Assembly: GCA_041391505.1 (NCBI GenBank) | Contig: JAWKNW010000005.1 | Coordinates: 1 to 64,000, forward strand | Direction of reading: 5' to 3' | DNA length: 64,000 bases | Source: Rhodothermales bacterium | Lineage (GTDB): Bacteria > Bacteroidota > Rhodothermia > Rhodothermales > JAHQVL01 | Shown: positions 25,202 to 33,806 of the stretch, one piece after another | Layout: each line of letters opens with the position of its first letter | Position numbering within the stretch: the first letter of the stretch is position 1 | Notes under the pieces: generated by a model | Seen by the model: the letters and a program-made list of their open reading frames with translations, nothing else | The model's database searches: none | What the model was told of the DNA's origin: nothing | Translations under genes and position numbers: made by a program

Positions 25202-27058
25202 ATGTCGAAAGCATCTTCCGTCAACCCCTATACGAGTGCCCCTTTGGGATCAAAGGTGGTGAGTTCGGTATATGGGGGGACCAACGAGGGTGCGTTCAAC
25301 AAACTCTCGGATGAGGAGGTGGAAGAACTCCGGCGCCTGCTGCTCGCGCCGGAGCAGTACCAGCTGATGCAACTCCATCGCCGGCTGGACGAACTCGAGG
25401 CGCCGGATTCGCAGCTGGGCGCCGTCGCCAAATACCTCCCGGAAGCCGTCGCCATCAATGCCCGCAAGGGCGACAAGCTGGCCAAGGCGCTGGCCCAGAC
25501 GTTCAGCCGCACGCTGGACGTCGCCGTCCAGCAGGATACCGAAACGCTGATCGACGGCATCTCGCCGCTGATGGTGCCGGCGCTCAAAAAGGGCATCAAG
25601 GAATCGTTCCGCTCGACGCGCAACGCCATCAAGTGGGCGCTTCAGTACGGGGTGTCGCTCAACGGCATCAAGTGGCAGTACGAAGCCATCCGGTCGAAAC
25701 GCTCCTTCTCCGAGGTCGTCCTCAGCCACACGCTCCGCTACCGCGTCGAGCAGGTCTTCCTGATCCACCGCATCAGCGGGCTGCCGCTGCAGCACGTCGT
25801 CGCCGATTCGGTCAAGGCGCAGGACGGGTCGCTCGTATCGAGCATGCTGACCGCGATCCAGGATTTCGTGCAGGACTCGTTCGGCACCCGCGCCGAGGAA
25901 GGGCTCGCCACGCTCCAGGTGGGCGAACTCACCGTCTGGATCGAGCAGGGGCCCAAGGCGATCCTCGCGGCCGTCGTCCGCGGTACGCCCGAACCGGATC
26001 TGCGTCGCGTGCTCAAGGATACCGCGCGTTCGATCCATCTCCAGTTTAATGCCGCACTGACCTTCTTCGACGGCGACATCACGCCGTTCGAATCGACCCG
26101 GCCGATCCTCGAGGCCGAACTGCTCTCACACTACCAGATCCCGCAGCGGCCGATCTCGCCGATGTTCTGGATTCTGCTGGGCGGCCTCGTGGTGTGGATC
26201 GGGTTTATGTCGTTCGTCTTCTTCCGCAACAACGCCCAGTGGAAGGATTACCTCGCCTACCTCAAGGCCGAGCCCGGCATCGTCGTGCTGGAATCGGGGC
26301 GCGACGACGGCAAATGGTTCGTTACCGGCATGCGCGATCCGCTCGCGACGCCGTCCGATTCGATCCGCGTGCGCACCAGCCTGCCGGCGGGCGCCGTGGT
26401 CGAGACCTGGACGCCGTATCAGGACATGTCCGCGCCCATCCTGCTCCGCCGCGCCTACCAGTTCCTGGGGCCGATCCCTCCCGAGGTGACGCTCAAGCTG
26501 GAAAACGGGGTGCTGGTCGCGAGCGGCCAGCAGGTACCCAAGGAGTGGAAGGATACCGCGCGGGAAAAAGCCAAGTATCTCCTCGGCGTCCTCAACTACA
26601 ATGACGACGGCGCCGAGGTATTCGACGAGGTGCTGCTCCGCGCGCAGGAAACGGCGCTGGAGCAGAAGGTCATCTACTTCCAGAACACGTCCTCCGTGAT
26701 CGATACGACGCGGCGCGAGGTCATCCACGAGGTGTTCCTCGCCGTGCGCGGCGTGCTGCAGCAGGCCCAGATCGGCCACAAGAACCTCGTCATCAGCGTC
26801 TACGGCCACGCCACCTCCGGCGCCAGCGAAGTCGAAAACATCCGCATCAGCAGCGAACGCGCCGACGCCGTCGTCAGCGAACTCATCCGACGGGGACTGC
26901 GGCAATCCGACATCAGCGTGATCCAGCCGGACGGGCTGGGCTCGCAATCCGCGCCGTTCTTCGTAGATCCGCGCACCGGTGTCGTCGACTCCACGCTCAT
27001 CCAGCCGTTTAATGCGGTCACGTTCGACGTGATCGTCGAAGGCCGCAACTGGGACTGA
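25202..27058 (+). CDS. One-pass membrane protein with cytosolic domain, BON-like and OmpA-like domains
   Basis: Function unknown. 618 aa from ATG 25202, chosen because GAGGAG lies just upstream; an in-frame ATG at 25172 adds ten residues. Residues 1-315 are soluble and helical, with a segment near 185-290 (VFLIHRISGLPLQHV, SSMLTAIQDFVQDSF, LTVWIEQGPKAILAAVVRG) that reads like a longin/roadblock fold. A single transmembrane helix spans about 321-342 (FWILLGGLVVWIGFMSFVFF). Then comes a BON-like stretch (VTLKLENGVLVASGQ) and a C-terminal OmpA-like domain (about 490-615, YGHATSGASEVENIRISSERADAVVSEL). The OmpA-like part should face the periplasm and may bind peptidoglycan. It is divergent from the Ras-like GTPase, the likely partner. 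Confidence 0.82.
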   Translation: MSKASSVNPYTSAPLGSKVVSSVYGGTNEGAFNKLSDEEVEELRRLLLAPEQYQLMQLHRRLDELEAPDSQLGAVAKYLPEAVAINARKGDKLAKALAQTFSRTLDVAVQQDTETLIDGISPLMVPALKKGIKESFRSTRNAIKWALQYGVSLNGIKWQYEAIRSKRSFSEVVLSHTLRYRVEQVFLIHRISGLPLQHVVADSVKAQDGSLVSSMLTAIQDFVQDSFGTRAEEGLATLQVGELTVWIEQGPKAILAAVVRGTPEPDLRRVLKDTARSIHLQFNAALTFFDGDITPFESTRPILEAELLSHYQIPQRPISPMFWILLGGLVVWIGFMSFVFFRNNAQWKDYLAYLKAEPGIVVLESGRDDGKWFVTGMRDPLATPSDSIRVRTSLPAGAVVETWTPYQDMSAPILLRRAYQFLGPIPPEVTLKLENGVLVASGQQVPKEWKDTAREKAKYLLGVLNYNDDGAEVFDEVLLRAQETALEQKVIYFQNTSSVIDTTRREVIHEVFLAVRGVLQQAQIGHKNLVISVYGHATSGASEVENIRISSERADAVVSELIRRGLRQSDISVIQPDGLGSQSAPFFVDPRTGVVDSTLIQPFNAVTFDVIVEGRNWD

Positions 27059-27075
27059 CCTCCGGAATCGGACGA

Positions 27076-29004
27076 TCAGGACTTCACAGCCCGCCGGGTC
27101 TCTTTCTTCGCGGTCTCCTTCTTCGCGGTTTCCTTCTTTTCCTGGCGTAGCACCACCATCCCGAGCGGCGGCAGCACCAGCGGCGCCGAGGCCGGCTGAC
27201 CGTGTTTGGTCGCCTTCTTCGCCGTGATCCGGGCCGCATTCCGTTTCCCGCTTCCGCCGAACTCCTCCGCGTCGCTGTTCAGTACCTCGACCCACGTGCC
27301 CCGCGCCGGCACGCCAAGTTCGTAGCCCTCGCGCGGGACGGGCGTCGCGTTCAACACGATGACCAGCATCTCGTCCTGGTCCTGCCGCACATACGAAAGC
27401 ACGCTCTGTTCGTGGTCGCTGTGGTCGATCACGAAAAACGTGTCGTGGTCATCGCGCCAGAGCGCCGGGTGTTCCGTGTAGAGCCGGTTGAGCGCTTTTA
27501 CCCACGCTTGCATGCCGGCGTGCAACGGATACTGAAGCAAATCCCACTGCACCGACGCATTGTGATTCCACTCGTCGGCCTGCCCGATTTCCGCACCCAT
27601 GAACAGCAGCTTCTTGCCCGGATGCATGAACATGTGGCCGTACAGCAGCCTCAAATTGGCCGCACGCTGCCAGAGATCGCCGGGCATCTTGTTCCAGAGC
27701 GACCCCTTGCCGTGCACCACCTCATCGTGGGACAGCGGGAGCATGTAGTGCTCCGAAAAGGCGTAGACAAAGGAGAACGTCAGGTCGTTCTGGTGATACT
27801 TCCGATGCACGGCCTCACGGCTCATGTATTTCAGGGTGTCGTGCATCCAGCCCATATTCCATTTGTAGAGGAAGCCGAGGCCGTTGTTGAACGTCGGCTG
27901 CGACACGCCGGGCCAGGCGGTCGATTCCTCGGCCACCATCATGGCTTCGGGGAAGCGCGCGAAGACCGTCTCGTTCACCCGTTTGAGCAGATCGATGGCC
28001 TCCAGATTCTCGCGCCCGCCATACTGGTTCGGCGTCCATTCCGATCGGGAATAGTCGCGATACAGCATGGACGCGACGGCGTCGACGCGTAGGCCGTCGA
28101 TGTGGTACCGGTCGAGCCAGAAGAGCGCGTTCGAGATCAGGAAGTTGCGGACGCCGGGCTTGTTGTAGTCGAAGACGTACGTGCCCCAGTCGGGGTGCAT
28201 GCGCATGCGCAGGTCTTCGTATTCGTAGAGCGGGCTGCCGTCGAAGAACACGAGCCCCTGGGGGTCCGTCGCGAAGTGCGCCGGCACCCAGTCCAGCAGC
28301 ACCCCGATGCCCCGCTGGTGGAGGTAGTCGATCATGTACATCAGGTCGGCCGGCGTGCCGTACCGGTAGGTGGGCGCGAAATACCCGACGAGCTGGTATC
28401 CCCACGATCCGTAAAACGGATGCTCCATGAGCGGCAGGAACTCGACGTGCGTGAAGCCCATCTCCAGCACATACTCGGCCAGCGGCGCGGCGATCTCGCG
28501 ATAGGTCATCGAGTAGCCGTCCGCCCGCTTGCGCCACGAGCCGAGATGGACCTCATAGATCGAAATGGGGTCCCCGAGACCCGACGGCCCCTTGCGATGC
28601 TGCATCCACTCCCCGTCTCCCCACGCGTGCACGTTCAGGTCGGCCACGATGGACGCGAGGCCCTGGATGTCGCTGCCCTGCGAGTGGGGCGGCTCCAGTG
28701 CGAAGCTGTACGGATCCGCCTTGTCCGCCCAGTAATGCCCGCGCCGGATGTGGTACTTGTAGTGCGCCCCCGCCCCGATGCCGGGAACGAAGGCCGTCCA
28801 CAACCCTTCCTCGCCCCACGCGAGAGGGTGCGCCCCGGAGTCCCACCCGTTGAAGTCGCCGATGACGGACACCCATTCGGCATGAGGCGCCCAGACACAA
28901 AACCACACTCCGCCGTCGACGGCGTGGGCGCCGAGTTTTTCATAGGAGAGGTCGTTTGCGCCGGAGCGCCAGCGATCGAGATCTTCCGTGGAAAGCCAGG
29001 ACAT
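27076..29004 (-). CDS. glgB: 1,4-alpha-glucan branching enzyme
   Basis: GH13 branching enzyme that makes alpha-1,6 branches in glycogen. A CBM48-type N-terminal domain (about 30-120) precedes the (beta/alpha)8 barrel. Catalytic residues are Asp308 in DGLRVDAVAS, the Glu at 359 in MMVAEEST, and Asp427 in SHDEVVHGK. 642 aa, the short GlgB class lacking the extra N1 domain. The C-terminus has an added Lys/Glu-rich tail, KKETAKKETAKKET, encoded by near-identical 15-bp units at 27090-27140; this is unusual. It is divergent from glgX across a 339-bp gap and belongs with glgX and malQ in alpha-glucan metabolism. Confidence 0.96.
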   Translation of the reverse strand: MSWLSTEDLDRWRSGANDLSYEKLGAHAVDGGVWFCVWAPHAEWVSVIGDFNGWDSGAHPLAWGEEGLWTAFVPGIGAGAHYKYHIRRGHYWADKADPYSFALEPPHSQGSDIQGLASIVADLNVHAWGDGEWMQHRKGPSGLGDPISIYEVHLGSWRKRADGYSMTYREIAAPLAEYVLEMGFTHVEFLPLMEHPFYGSWGYQLVGYFAPTYRYGTPADLMYMIDYLHQRGIGVLLDWVPAHFATDPQGLVFFDGSPLYEYEDLRMRMHPDWGTYVFDYNKPGVRNFLISNALFWLDRYHIDGLRVDAVASMLYRDYSRSEWTPNQYGGRENLEAIDLLKRVNETVFARFPEAMMVAEESTAWPGVSQPTFNNGLGFLYKWNMGWMHDTLKYMSREAVHRKYHQNDLTFSFVYAFSEHYMLPLSHDEVVHGKGSLWNKMPGDLWQRAANLRLLYGHMFMHPGKKLLFMGAEIGQADEWNHNASVQWDLLQYPLHAGMQAWVKALNRLYTEHPALWRDDHDTFFVIDHSDHEQSVLSYVRQDQDEMLVIVLNATPVPREGYELGVPARGTWVEVLNSDAEEFGGSGKRNAARITAKKATKHGQPASAPLVLPPLGMVVLRQEKKETAKKETAKKETRRAVKS

Positions 29005-29343
29005 GGGGTGAGGCGGTTACGGGTTACAGAAGGAACGGTATTGCGCGTTCTCGGCGGAAACGTTGCACGAGGATGCTGGAGCCAAGATACACGTTCATCC
29101 GCCAGAAACCTCCACCGGGACGCCGGCAATCGGCATCCAGGCCGCAATAATGCGCCTGACTCGTTGAATCTCTGCGAATCCTGCGGGGTTGGCAGGGAAT
29201 TCTCTGTGGAATGCGCGATACTGGGTTTTGCCCGATGGCGGGACATGCCCGCAACACAGGGGCGCTGCGACCTATCTTGAGCGTACCCTGACAGCGGCGC
29301 GGCCGAGGTCGGGCTGCTATCTCATCCCTTCAGGTTCATACGT
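29005..29343. promoter_or_regulatory. 339-bp divergent glgB-glgX intergenic region
   Basis: No gene supported. It must carry promoters for both glycogen genes. Its plus-strand end runs into the 16-bp palindrome at 29334-29349. I see no clear -10/-35 or Bacteroidetes-type -7/-33 pair that I would assert. Confidence 0.4.
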
Positions 29344-29349
29344 ATGAAC
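29334..29349. promoter_or_regulatory. Perfect 16-bp palindrome at the glgX start
   Basis: GTTCATACGTATGAAC is a perfect palindrome that contains the first ATG of glgX (29344). LacI/GalR-type operators are of this size and symmetry. If it is an operator, translation more likely starts at ATG 29365, seven codons on. Confidence 0.4.
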
Positions 29350-31506
29350 GGCAAGTCAAACGTGATGGAGAAAAGGACGCCGGCCGGCATGCGTCCGTGG
29401 CCCGGAAAACCTTACCCGCTCGGGGCGACATGGGACGGCCTCGGGGTGAATTTTGCGCTCTACAGCCAGCACGCCACCCATATCGAGCTGGTGCTGTTCG
29501 ATGCCCCGGAAGATCGCGCGCCCGCGCGGACGATCGCGATGGCCGAACGCACGGGTCCAATCTGGCATATGTATGTGCCGCAGCTTCGGCCCGGGCAGCT
29601 GTATGGATACCGCGTCCACGGGCCGTTTGACCCGGGAGACGGTCATCGCTTCAACGCGAACAAGGTCTTGCTCGACCCCTACGCCCGGGCGATCGGGCGG
29701 TCGCTCCAGTGGGACCCCAGCCTGTTCGGTTATGTCAAGGACCATCCGGAGGAGGATCTGTCCTACTCCGAGTTGGACAGCGCGCCTTTTGCCCCTCTCG
29801 GCGTCGTCGTCGAATCGCGGTTCGAGTGGGGCGAGGACCGGCCGCCGCGGATACCCTGGGAAGACACGATCATCTACGAGACGCACGTGCGCGGCATCAG
29901 CAAGCTGCACCCGGACGTCGATGCCCCGCTGCAGGGCACGTACCTGGGCCTCGCCTCCGACGCCGTCATCGACCATCTGCGCACGCTCGGCGTCACGACC
30001 ATCCAGCTCCTGCCGGTCCATGCGAAGGTGCAGGACGAGTTCCTGGTGGAGAAAGGGCTCTCGAACTACTGGGGTTACAATACGCTGTCCTTCTTCGCGC
30101 CCGAGCCCTCCTACGCCTCCGAAGGCCGGCTCACCGCCGTCCGCGAGTTCAAGATGATGGTGCGCGCCCTGCACCAGGCCGGCTTCGAGGTCATCATCGA
30201 CGTCGTCTACAATCACACCGGCGAGGGCAACCGGATGGGGCCCACCCTGTCGTTCCGCGGCATCGACAACCGGTCGTACTACAAGGAAAACCCGCAAAAC
30301 CGGCGCTTCCTGATGGACTACACCGGCACGGGCAACACGCTCGACGCCGGCAACTCGTACGTGCTGCAGCTCATCATGGACAGCCTGCGCTACTGGGTGC
30401 AGGAGATGCACGTCGACGGATTTCGCTTCGACCTCGCCTCGGCGCTCGCCCGCGAGCTGTTCGATGTCGACATGCTCTCCGCTTTTTTCCAGATCATCCA
30501 GCAGGATCCGGTGCTCAGCCGCGTCAAGCTGATCGCCGAACCGTGGGACGTGGGCCCGGGCGGCTACCAGGTGGGCGGCTTCCCGTGGCAGTGGACGGAA
30601 TGGAACGGGCGGTATCGCGACGTCATCCGCCGGTTCTGGCGCGGCGACCGGGGGCTCGTCGGGCCGATGGCGACCAACTTCGCCGGCTCCAGCGATCTCT
30701 ACGAACGCTCCGGCCGCCGGCCGTTCGCGTCGATCAATTTTATCACGGCGCACGACGGCTATACGCTCGAGGACTTCGTCAGCTACGAAGCCAAACACAA
30801 CCTGGCGAACGGCGAGGACAATCGCGACGGCCACAACGACAACCACAGCATCAATTTTGGCATCGAGGGGCCGACGGATGTGCCGGTGGTGCTCGAACAG
30901 CGCGAGCGGACGAAGCGCGGACTCATGGCGACGCTCCTCCTCTCGCAAGGCGTACCCATGCTGCTCGGCGGCGACGAGCTGTCGCGGACGCAGAACGGAA
31001 ACAACAACGCCTACTGCCAGGACAACGAAATAAACTGGTACGACTGGAAGCTCGACGAACGCCAACAGGCCTTCTTCGAGTACGTGGCGAGCCTGATCGC
31101 CTTCAGGAAGGCGCATCCCAACTTTAACCGGCACCGCTTCCTCACCGGCCGGCCCGACGAGGACGGAGAACGCGACGTGATCTGGCTGCACCCCGCCGGC
31201 CGGGAAATGGACAATGGGGATTGGACAAACGGCACCCTGCAGACACTGGGGATGCTGCTCAACGGCGGCCGCATCAACAGTGTCGACATGCGCGGCAACC
31301 CCCTGGCCGACGACACCTTTCTGGTGTGGATGAATGCCTCCGACGAGGATGTCGACGTGACGCTTCCCGACAACCCGCGCGCCCCGAAACGCTGGATCGA
31401 GGCCAACCCCCTGGCGGAAACGGAGATGCCGAAGCTGGCCTACACCGCCGGCGATACCCTGCGGCTCGAGCATCGAACGGTATTCATCCTGCAGGCGACG
31501 GGGTAA
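29344..31506 (+). CDS. glgX: Glycogen debranching enzyme (isoamylase/GlgX type)
   Basis: GH13_11 enzyme hydrolysing alpha-1,6 branches in glycogen or limit dextrin. The N-terminal CBM48 domain begins PYPLGATWDGLGVNFALYS. Barrel motifs are DVVYNHT, VDGFRFDLASAL (catalytic nucleophile Asp), LIAEPWDVGPGGYQVG (acid/base Glu) and FITAHDGYTLEDFV (stabilising Asp). LLLSQGVPMLLGGDE and NNAYCQDN are typical of GlgX/TreX. 720 aa, normal. The first ATG lies inside a palindrome, and ATG 29365 is a reasonable alternative. Works with GlgB and MalQ encoded nearby. Confidence 0.95.
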   Translation: MNGKSNVMEKRTPAGMRPWPGKPYPLGATWDGLGVNFALYSQHATHIELVLFDAPEDRAPARTIAMAERTGPIWHMYVPQLRPGQLYGYRVHGPFDPGDGHRFNANKVLLDPYARAIGRSLQWDPSLFGYVKDHPEEDLSYSELDSAPFAPLGVVVESRFEWGEDRPPRIPWEDTIIYETHVRGISKLHPDVDAPLQGTYLGLASDAVIDHLRTLGVTTIQLLPVHAKVQDEFLVEKGLSNYWGYNTLSFFAPEPSYASEGRLTAVREFKMMVRALHQAGFEVIIDVVYNHTGEGNRMGPTLSFRGIDNRSYYKENPQNRRFLMDYTGTGNTLDAGNSYVLQLIMDSLRYWVQEMHVDGFRFDLASALARELFDVDMLSAFFQIIQQDPVLSRVKLIAEPWDVGPGGYQVGGFPWQWTEWNGRYRDVIRRFWRGDRGLVGPMATNFAGSSDLYERSGRRPFASINFITAHDGYTLEDFVSYEAKHNLANGEDNRDGHNDNHSINFGIEGPTDVPVVLEQRERTKRGLMATLLLSQGVPMLLGGDELSRTQNGNNNAYCQDNEINWYDWKLDERQQAFFEYVASLIAFRKAHPNFNRHRFLTGRPDEDGERDVIWLHPAGREMDNGDWTNGTLQTLGMLLNGGRINSVDMRGNPLADDTFLVWMNASDEDVDVTLPDNPRAPKRWIEANPLAETEMPKLAYTAGDTLRLEHRTVFILQATG

Positions 31507-31647
31507 GGATCCGTCACGGGCTGACGGGCATGCCGACGTGCATGGCCTCGGCGATGCGGAGGAAATCCCCCTTGATTCGACGAAGCGTAAGGACCAACCT
31601 GATGCCCGCGGGTCACACCCCTACTTTACAGGGCCTCCAGAAACGAT

Positions 31648-32016
31648 TCAGACGCCGTCGGGGTCCGGATGGTAGCCGCGCAGACCGTACGGCGCCAGGC
31701 GATCCAGCCAGAGCGATTCGAGGACGGCGAGGTCGTCGGAAACGTCCTGGCCGGGCGCGTCGGGCGGCGGGAGGATGTCGAGGGTCTCGAAGACGAAGGC
31801 ATCCTGGCCAAGCCGGTTCCAGTCTTGCTGGAGCGCCCGGTTCGGATGGGTGCCGAAGCGCAGTTCCGCGCGATGCCGGTTGAGTCGGGCCTCGATGTTC
31901 ACGCTCGATCCGACCAGACTGCGGTCATCGGCCGTGTTGTGGATCCGGTACACACCCATCGCATGCGTGGTCTCCTTGTACGCGCGTATATGTTCTTTTC
32001 GGGATGGGGAAGCCAT
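31648..32016 (-). CDS. Small GIY-YIG-family protein
   Basis: 122-residue protein of the stand-alone GIY-YIG superfamily. It opens SRKEHIRAYKE, and GVYRIHN replaces GIY. The YIG position reads LVGSSVNIEARLNRHR, followed by NRALQQDWNRLGQDAFVFE. The GIY Tyr is kept, but YIG is LVG, as in a widespread clade with VGSS there; nuclease activity is untested for that clade as far as I know. ATG 32016 matches the family start; an ATG at 32076 is in frame but adds Pro-rich sequence. Last of a minus-strand series after the esterase-SMP30 gene (65 bp). Role unknown. Confidence 0.82.
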   Translation of the reverse strand: MASPSRKEHIRAYKETTHAMGVYRIHNTADDRSLVGSSVNIEARLNRHRAELRFGTHPNRALQQDWNRLGQDAFVFETLDILPPPDAPGQDVSDDLAVLESLWLDRLAPYGLRGYHPDPDGV

Positions 32017-32081
32017 AAGCGTCGGGATGAAGGATGAAGCAACGGGCAGGGCGTGCGGATCAGGAGGTCCGTTCATGCCCG

Positions 32082-33779
32082 TCACAGGCGCGGCGCGGGC
32101 GGTTTGATGGGAGGGAGGAACGCCGGCAGCCCCTGCGTCTTGAGCTTCCGCCGGTAGACCTTGTCGCCGCACATCGCATACAGGATGTCGAAGCGTTCGC
32201 CGCCGAAGGTGATGTTGGCGACGCGTCCGTTCGGCGTGGGGATGATGGCGTTCACGCGGCCGACGGGGTCGGCCACCTGGATGCCCATGCGCGTGGCCGC
32301 GTAAAGCCGGCCGTCCCGATCGACGCGGAGCCCATCGACGCCGCTGTCCTCGGCCGTGTCCGGCACGTGCATGTGGAAGAACCGCTGCTTGTTCGCCAGG
32401 GTGCCGTCCGGGAGAACCTGGAAGACATAGACCCACTTTGTGCGGCTGTCGGCGACGTAGAGGAGCGACTCGTCCGGCGAAAACGTCAGCCCGTTCGCAT
32501 AGCGGAGCCCCGTGTCGACCACGCGAGCCTCGCCGGCGGGACTGACGTACCAGATCGTGCTCGGGCCGGTGCCGCCCCAGTCGGGGTTCGTCACGTACAT
32601 CCCGCCGTCGCGGCGGACGACGAGGTCGTTGCCGCGGAAGCCGGAAGCGACGACCGTCGGCGCCCCGTCGTCGTCATAGGCGATGATCTGCTGGACCCGG
32701 CCGGCGGCGGCATAGAGCCGGCCATCCGGGCCGACGCGCTGGCCGTCGCCGCCCTGCGAATCCGCCAGAAACACGCTGACCGTTCCGTCGAGCCCGATCT
32801 TGTATGTCGTGTTGCCCAGCGCGTCGTTGAAAAAGACCTCGCCCTTCCGGTTTGTCGCAGGTCCTTCCGTGAAGCGGTAGCCCTCGGACACCAGCTCCCA
32901 GGATTCGCCGGGCACGAGGATGTCCTGCAGTTGCGGCGAGCCCGCGCCGGCCTTCACGCGTGCGGGCCAGCCCTGCCAGAGCCAGCGCATCGCGTCGGCA
33001 AAGACCTCGGTGCCATGTTCGTTGTTGTGCCCGCCTTCGCCCCAGACGTGGTTCACTTCGTACCCGGCGAACGTCAGCGCCCGCTCCATCGTCTGGTTCG
33101 CCATCCACCAGTCGCCGCCATAGATGTTCAGGTCGTTCGATCCATCCTCCAGAAAGACCCGGATCGGTTTCGGCTCGTACTTTCGGATGAGCGTCGGGTA
33201 GTCGTTGCCGCCGCGCAGCCCGACGTACGTCCCGATGGCGCTGAACACGCGGCTGAAGGCGTCGGGGCGCTCCCACGCCACCGTGAAGGCGGCGATGGCG
33301 CCGCTGCTGGATCCGCCGATGGCGCGGTCGTTGCCGTCGTGGGACAGGTTGAGGCCATGCTCCCGCTCCACATGCGGAAGCAGTTCATCGAGCAGAAAAC
33401 GTGCGTAGTTGTCGCCGAGGCCGTCGTACTCGAAGCTCCGGTTGAACCGGTCCTGCGCGGCGTCGGACAGGGCCGGCACCCGGCCGTGCATCACAAAAAT
33501 CCCGACGGTCACCGGCATCGCGCCGGCGGCGATCAGCGTGTCGAATGCGGTTGGCGCGTTAAATCGGATGCCGTCCTGACCGACATAGACGGCCGCCGGC
33601 TTCGATCCGTCGTATTGCGCCGGCACGTACACCCAGTAATCGCGCACGGTGCCGGGAAAGATCTGGCTCCCCTCGAAGGTGTGTTGGGTGACCGTGCCGG
33701 TGGGAACGGCGGCCGGCTGGGCGAACGCGGGCGGAGCATGCAGGATCGCCGCCGCCAGGATGAGAAGGATGGGGCGCAT
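32082..33779 (-). CDS. Exported esterase fused to SMP-30/gluconolactonase domain
   Basis: Two-enzyme fusion of 565 aa with a signal peptide (LLILAAAILHAPPAFA). Residues about 30-285 form an alpha/beta-hydrolase of the enterochelin-esterase/putative esterase family. The nucleophile elbow is GGSSSG (Ser158), and EDGSND and GEGGHNNEHG supply candidate Asp and His. Residues about 300-545 form a six-bladed SMP-30/gluconolactonase propeller (EGPATNRKGEVFFND, NGLTFSPDESLLYVADS, DGLRVDRDGRLYAA). It could hydrolyse sugar esters and lactones in the periplasm; the substrate is inferred only. It follows the DinB-like gene by 27 bp. No frameshift or stop separates the two parts. Confidence 0.88.
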   Translation of the reverse strand: MRPILLILAAAILHAPPAFAQPAAVPTGTVTQHTFEGSQIFPGTVRDYWVYVPAQYDGSKPAAVYVGQDGIRFNAPTAFDTLIAAGAMPVTVGIFVMHGRVPALSDAAQDRFNRSFEYDGLGDNYARFLLDELLPHVEREHGLNLSHDGNDRAIGGSSSGAIAAFTVAWERPDAFSRVFSAIGTYVGLRGGNDYPTLIRKYEPKPIRVFLEDGSNDLNIYGGDWWMANQTMERALTFAGYEVNHVWGEGGHNNEHGTEVFADAMRWLWQGWPARVKAGAGSPQLQDILVPGESWELVSEGYRFTEGPATNRKGEVFFNDALGNTTYKIGLDGTVSVFLADSQGGDGQRVGPDGRLYAAAGRVQQIIAYDDDGAPTVVASGFRGNDLVVRRDGGMYVTNPDWGGTGPSTIWYVSPAGEARVVDTGLRYANGLTFSPDESLLYVADSRTKWVYVFQVLPDGTLANKQRFFHMHVPDTAEDSGVDGLRVDRDGRLYAATRMGIQVADPVGRVNAIIPTPNGRVANITFGGERFDILYAMCGDKVYRRKLKTQGLPAFLPPIKPPAPRL

Positions 33780-33806
33780 GTCGAGGATGGGTTGAATGAA
33801 GGAGGG

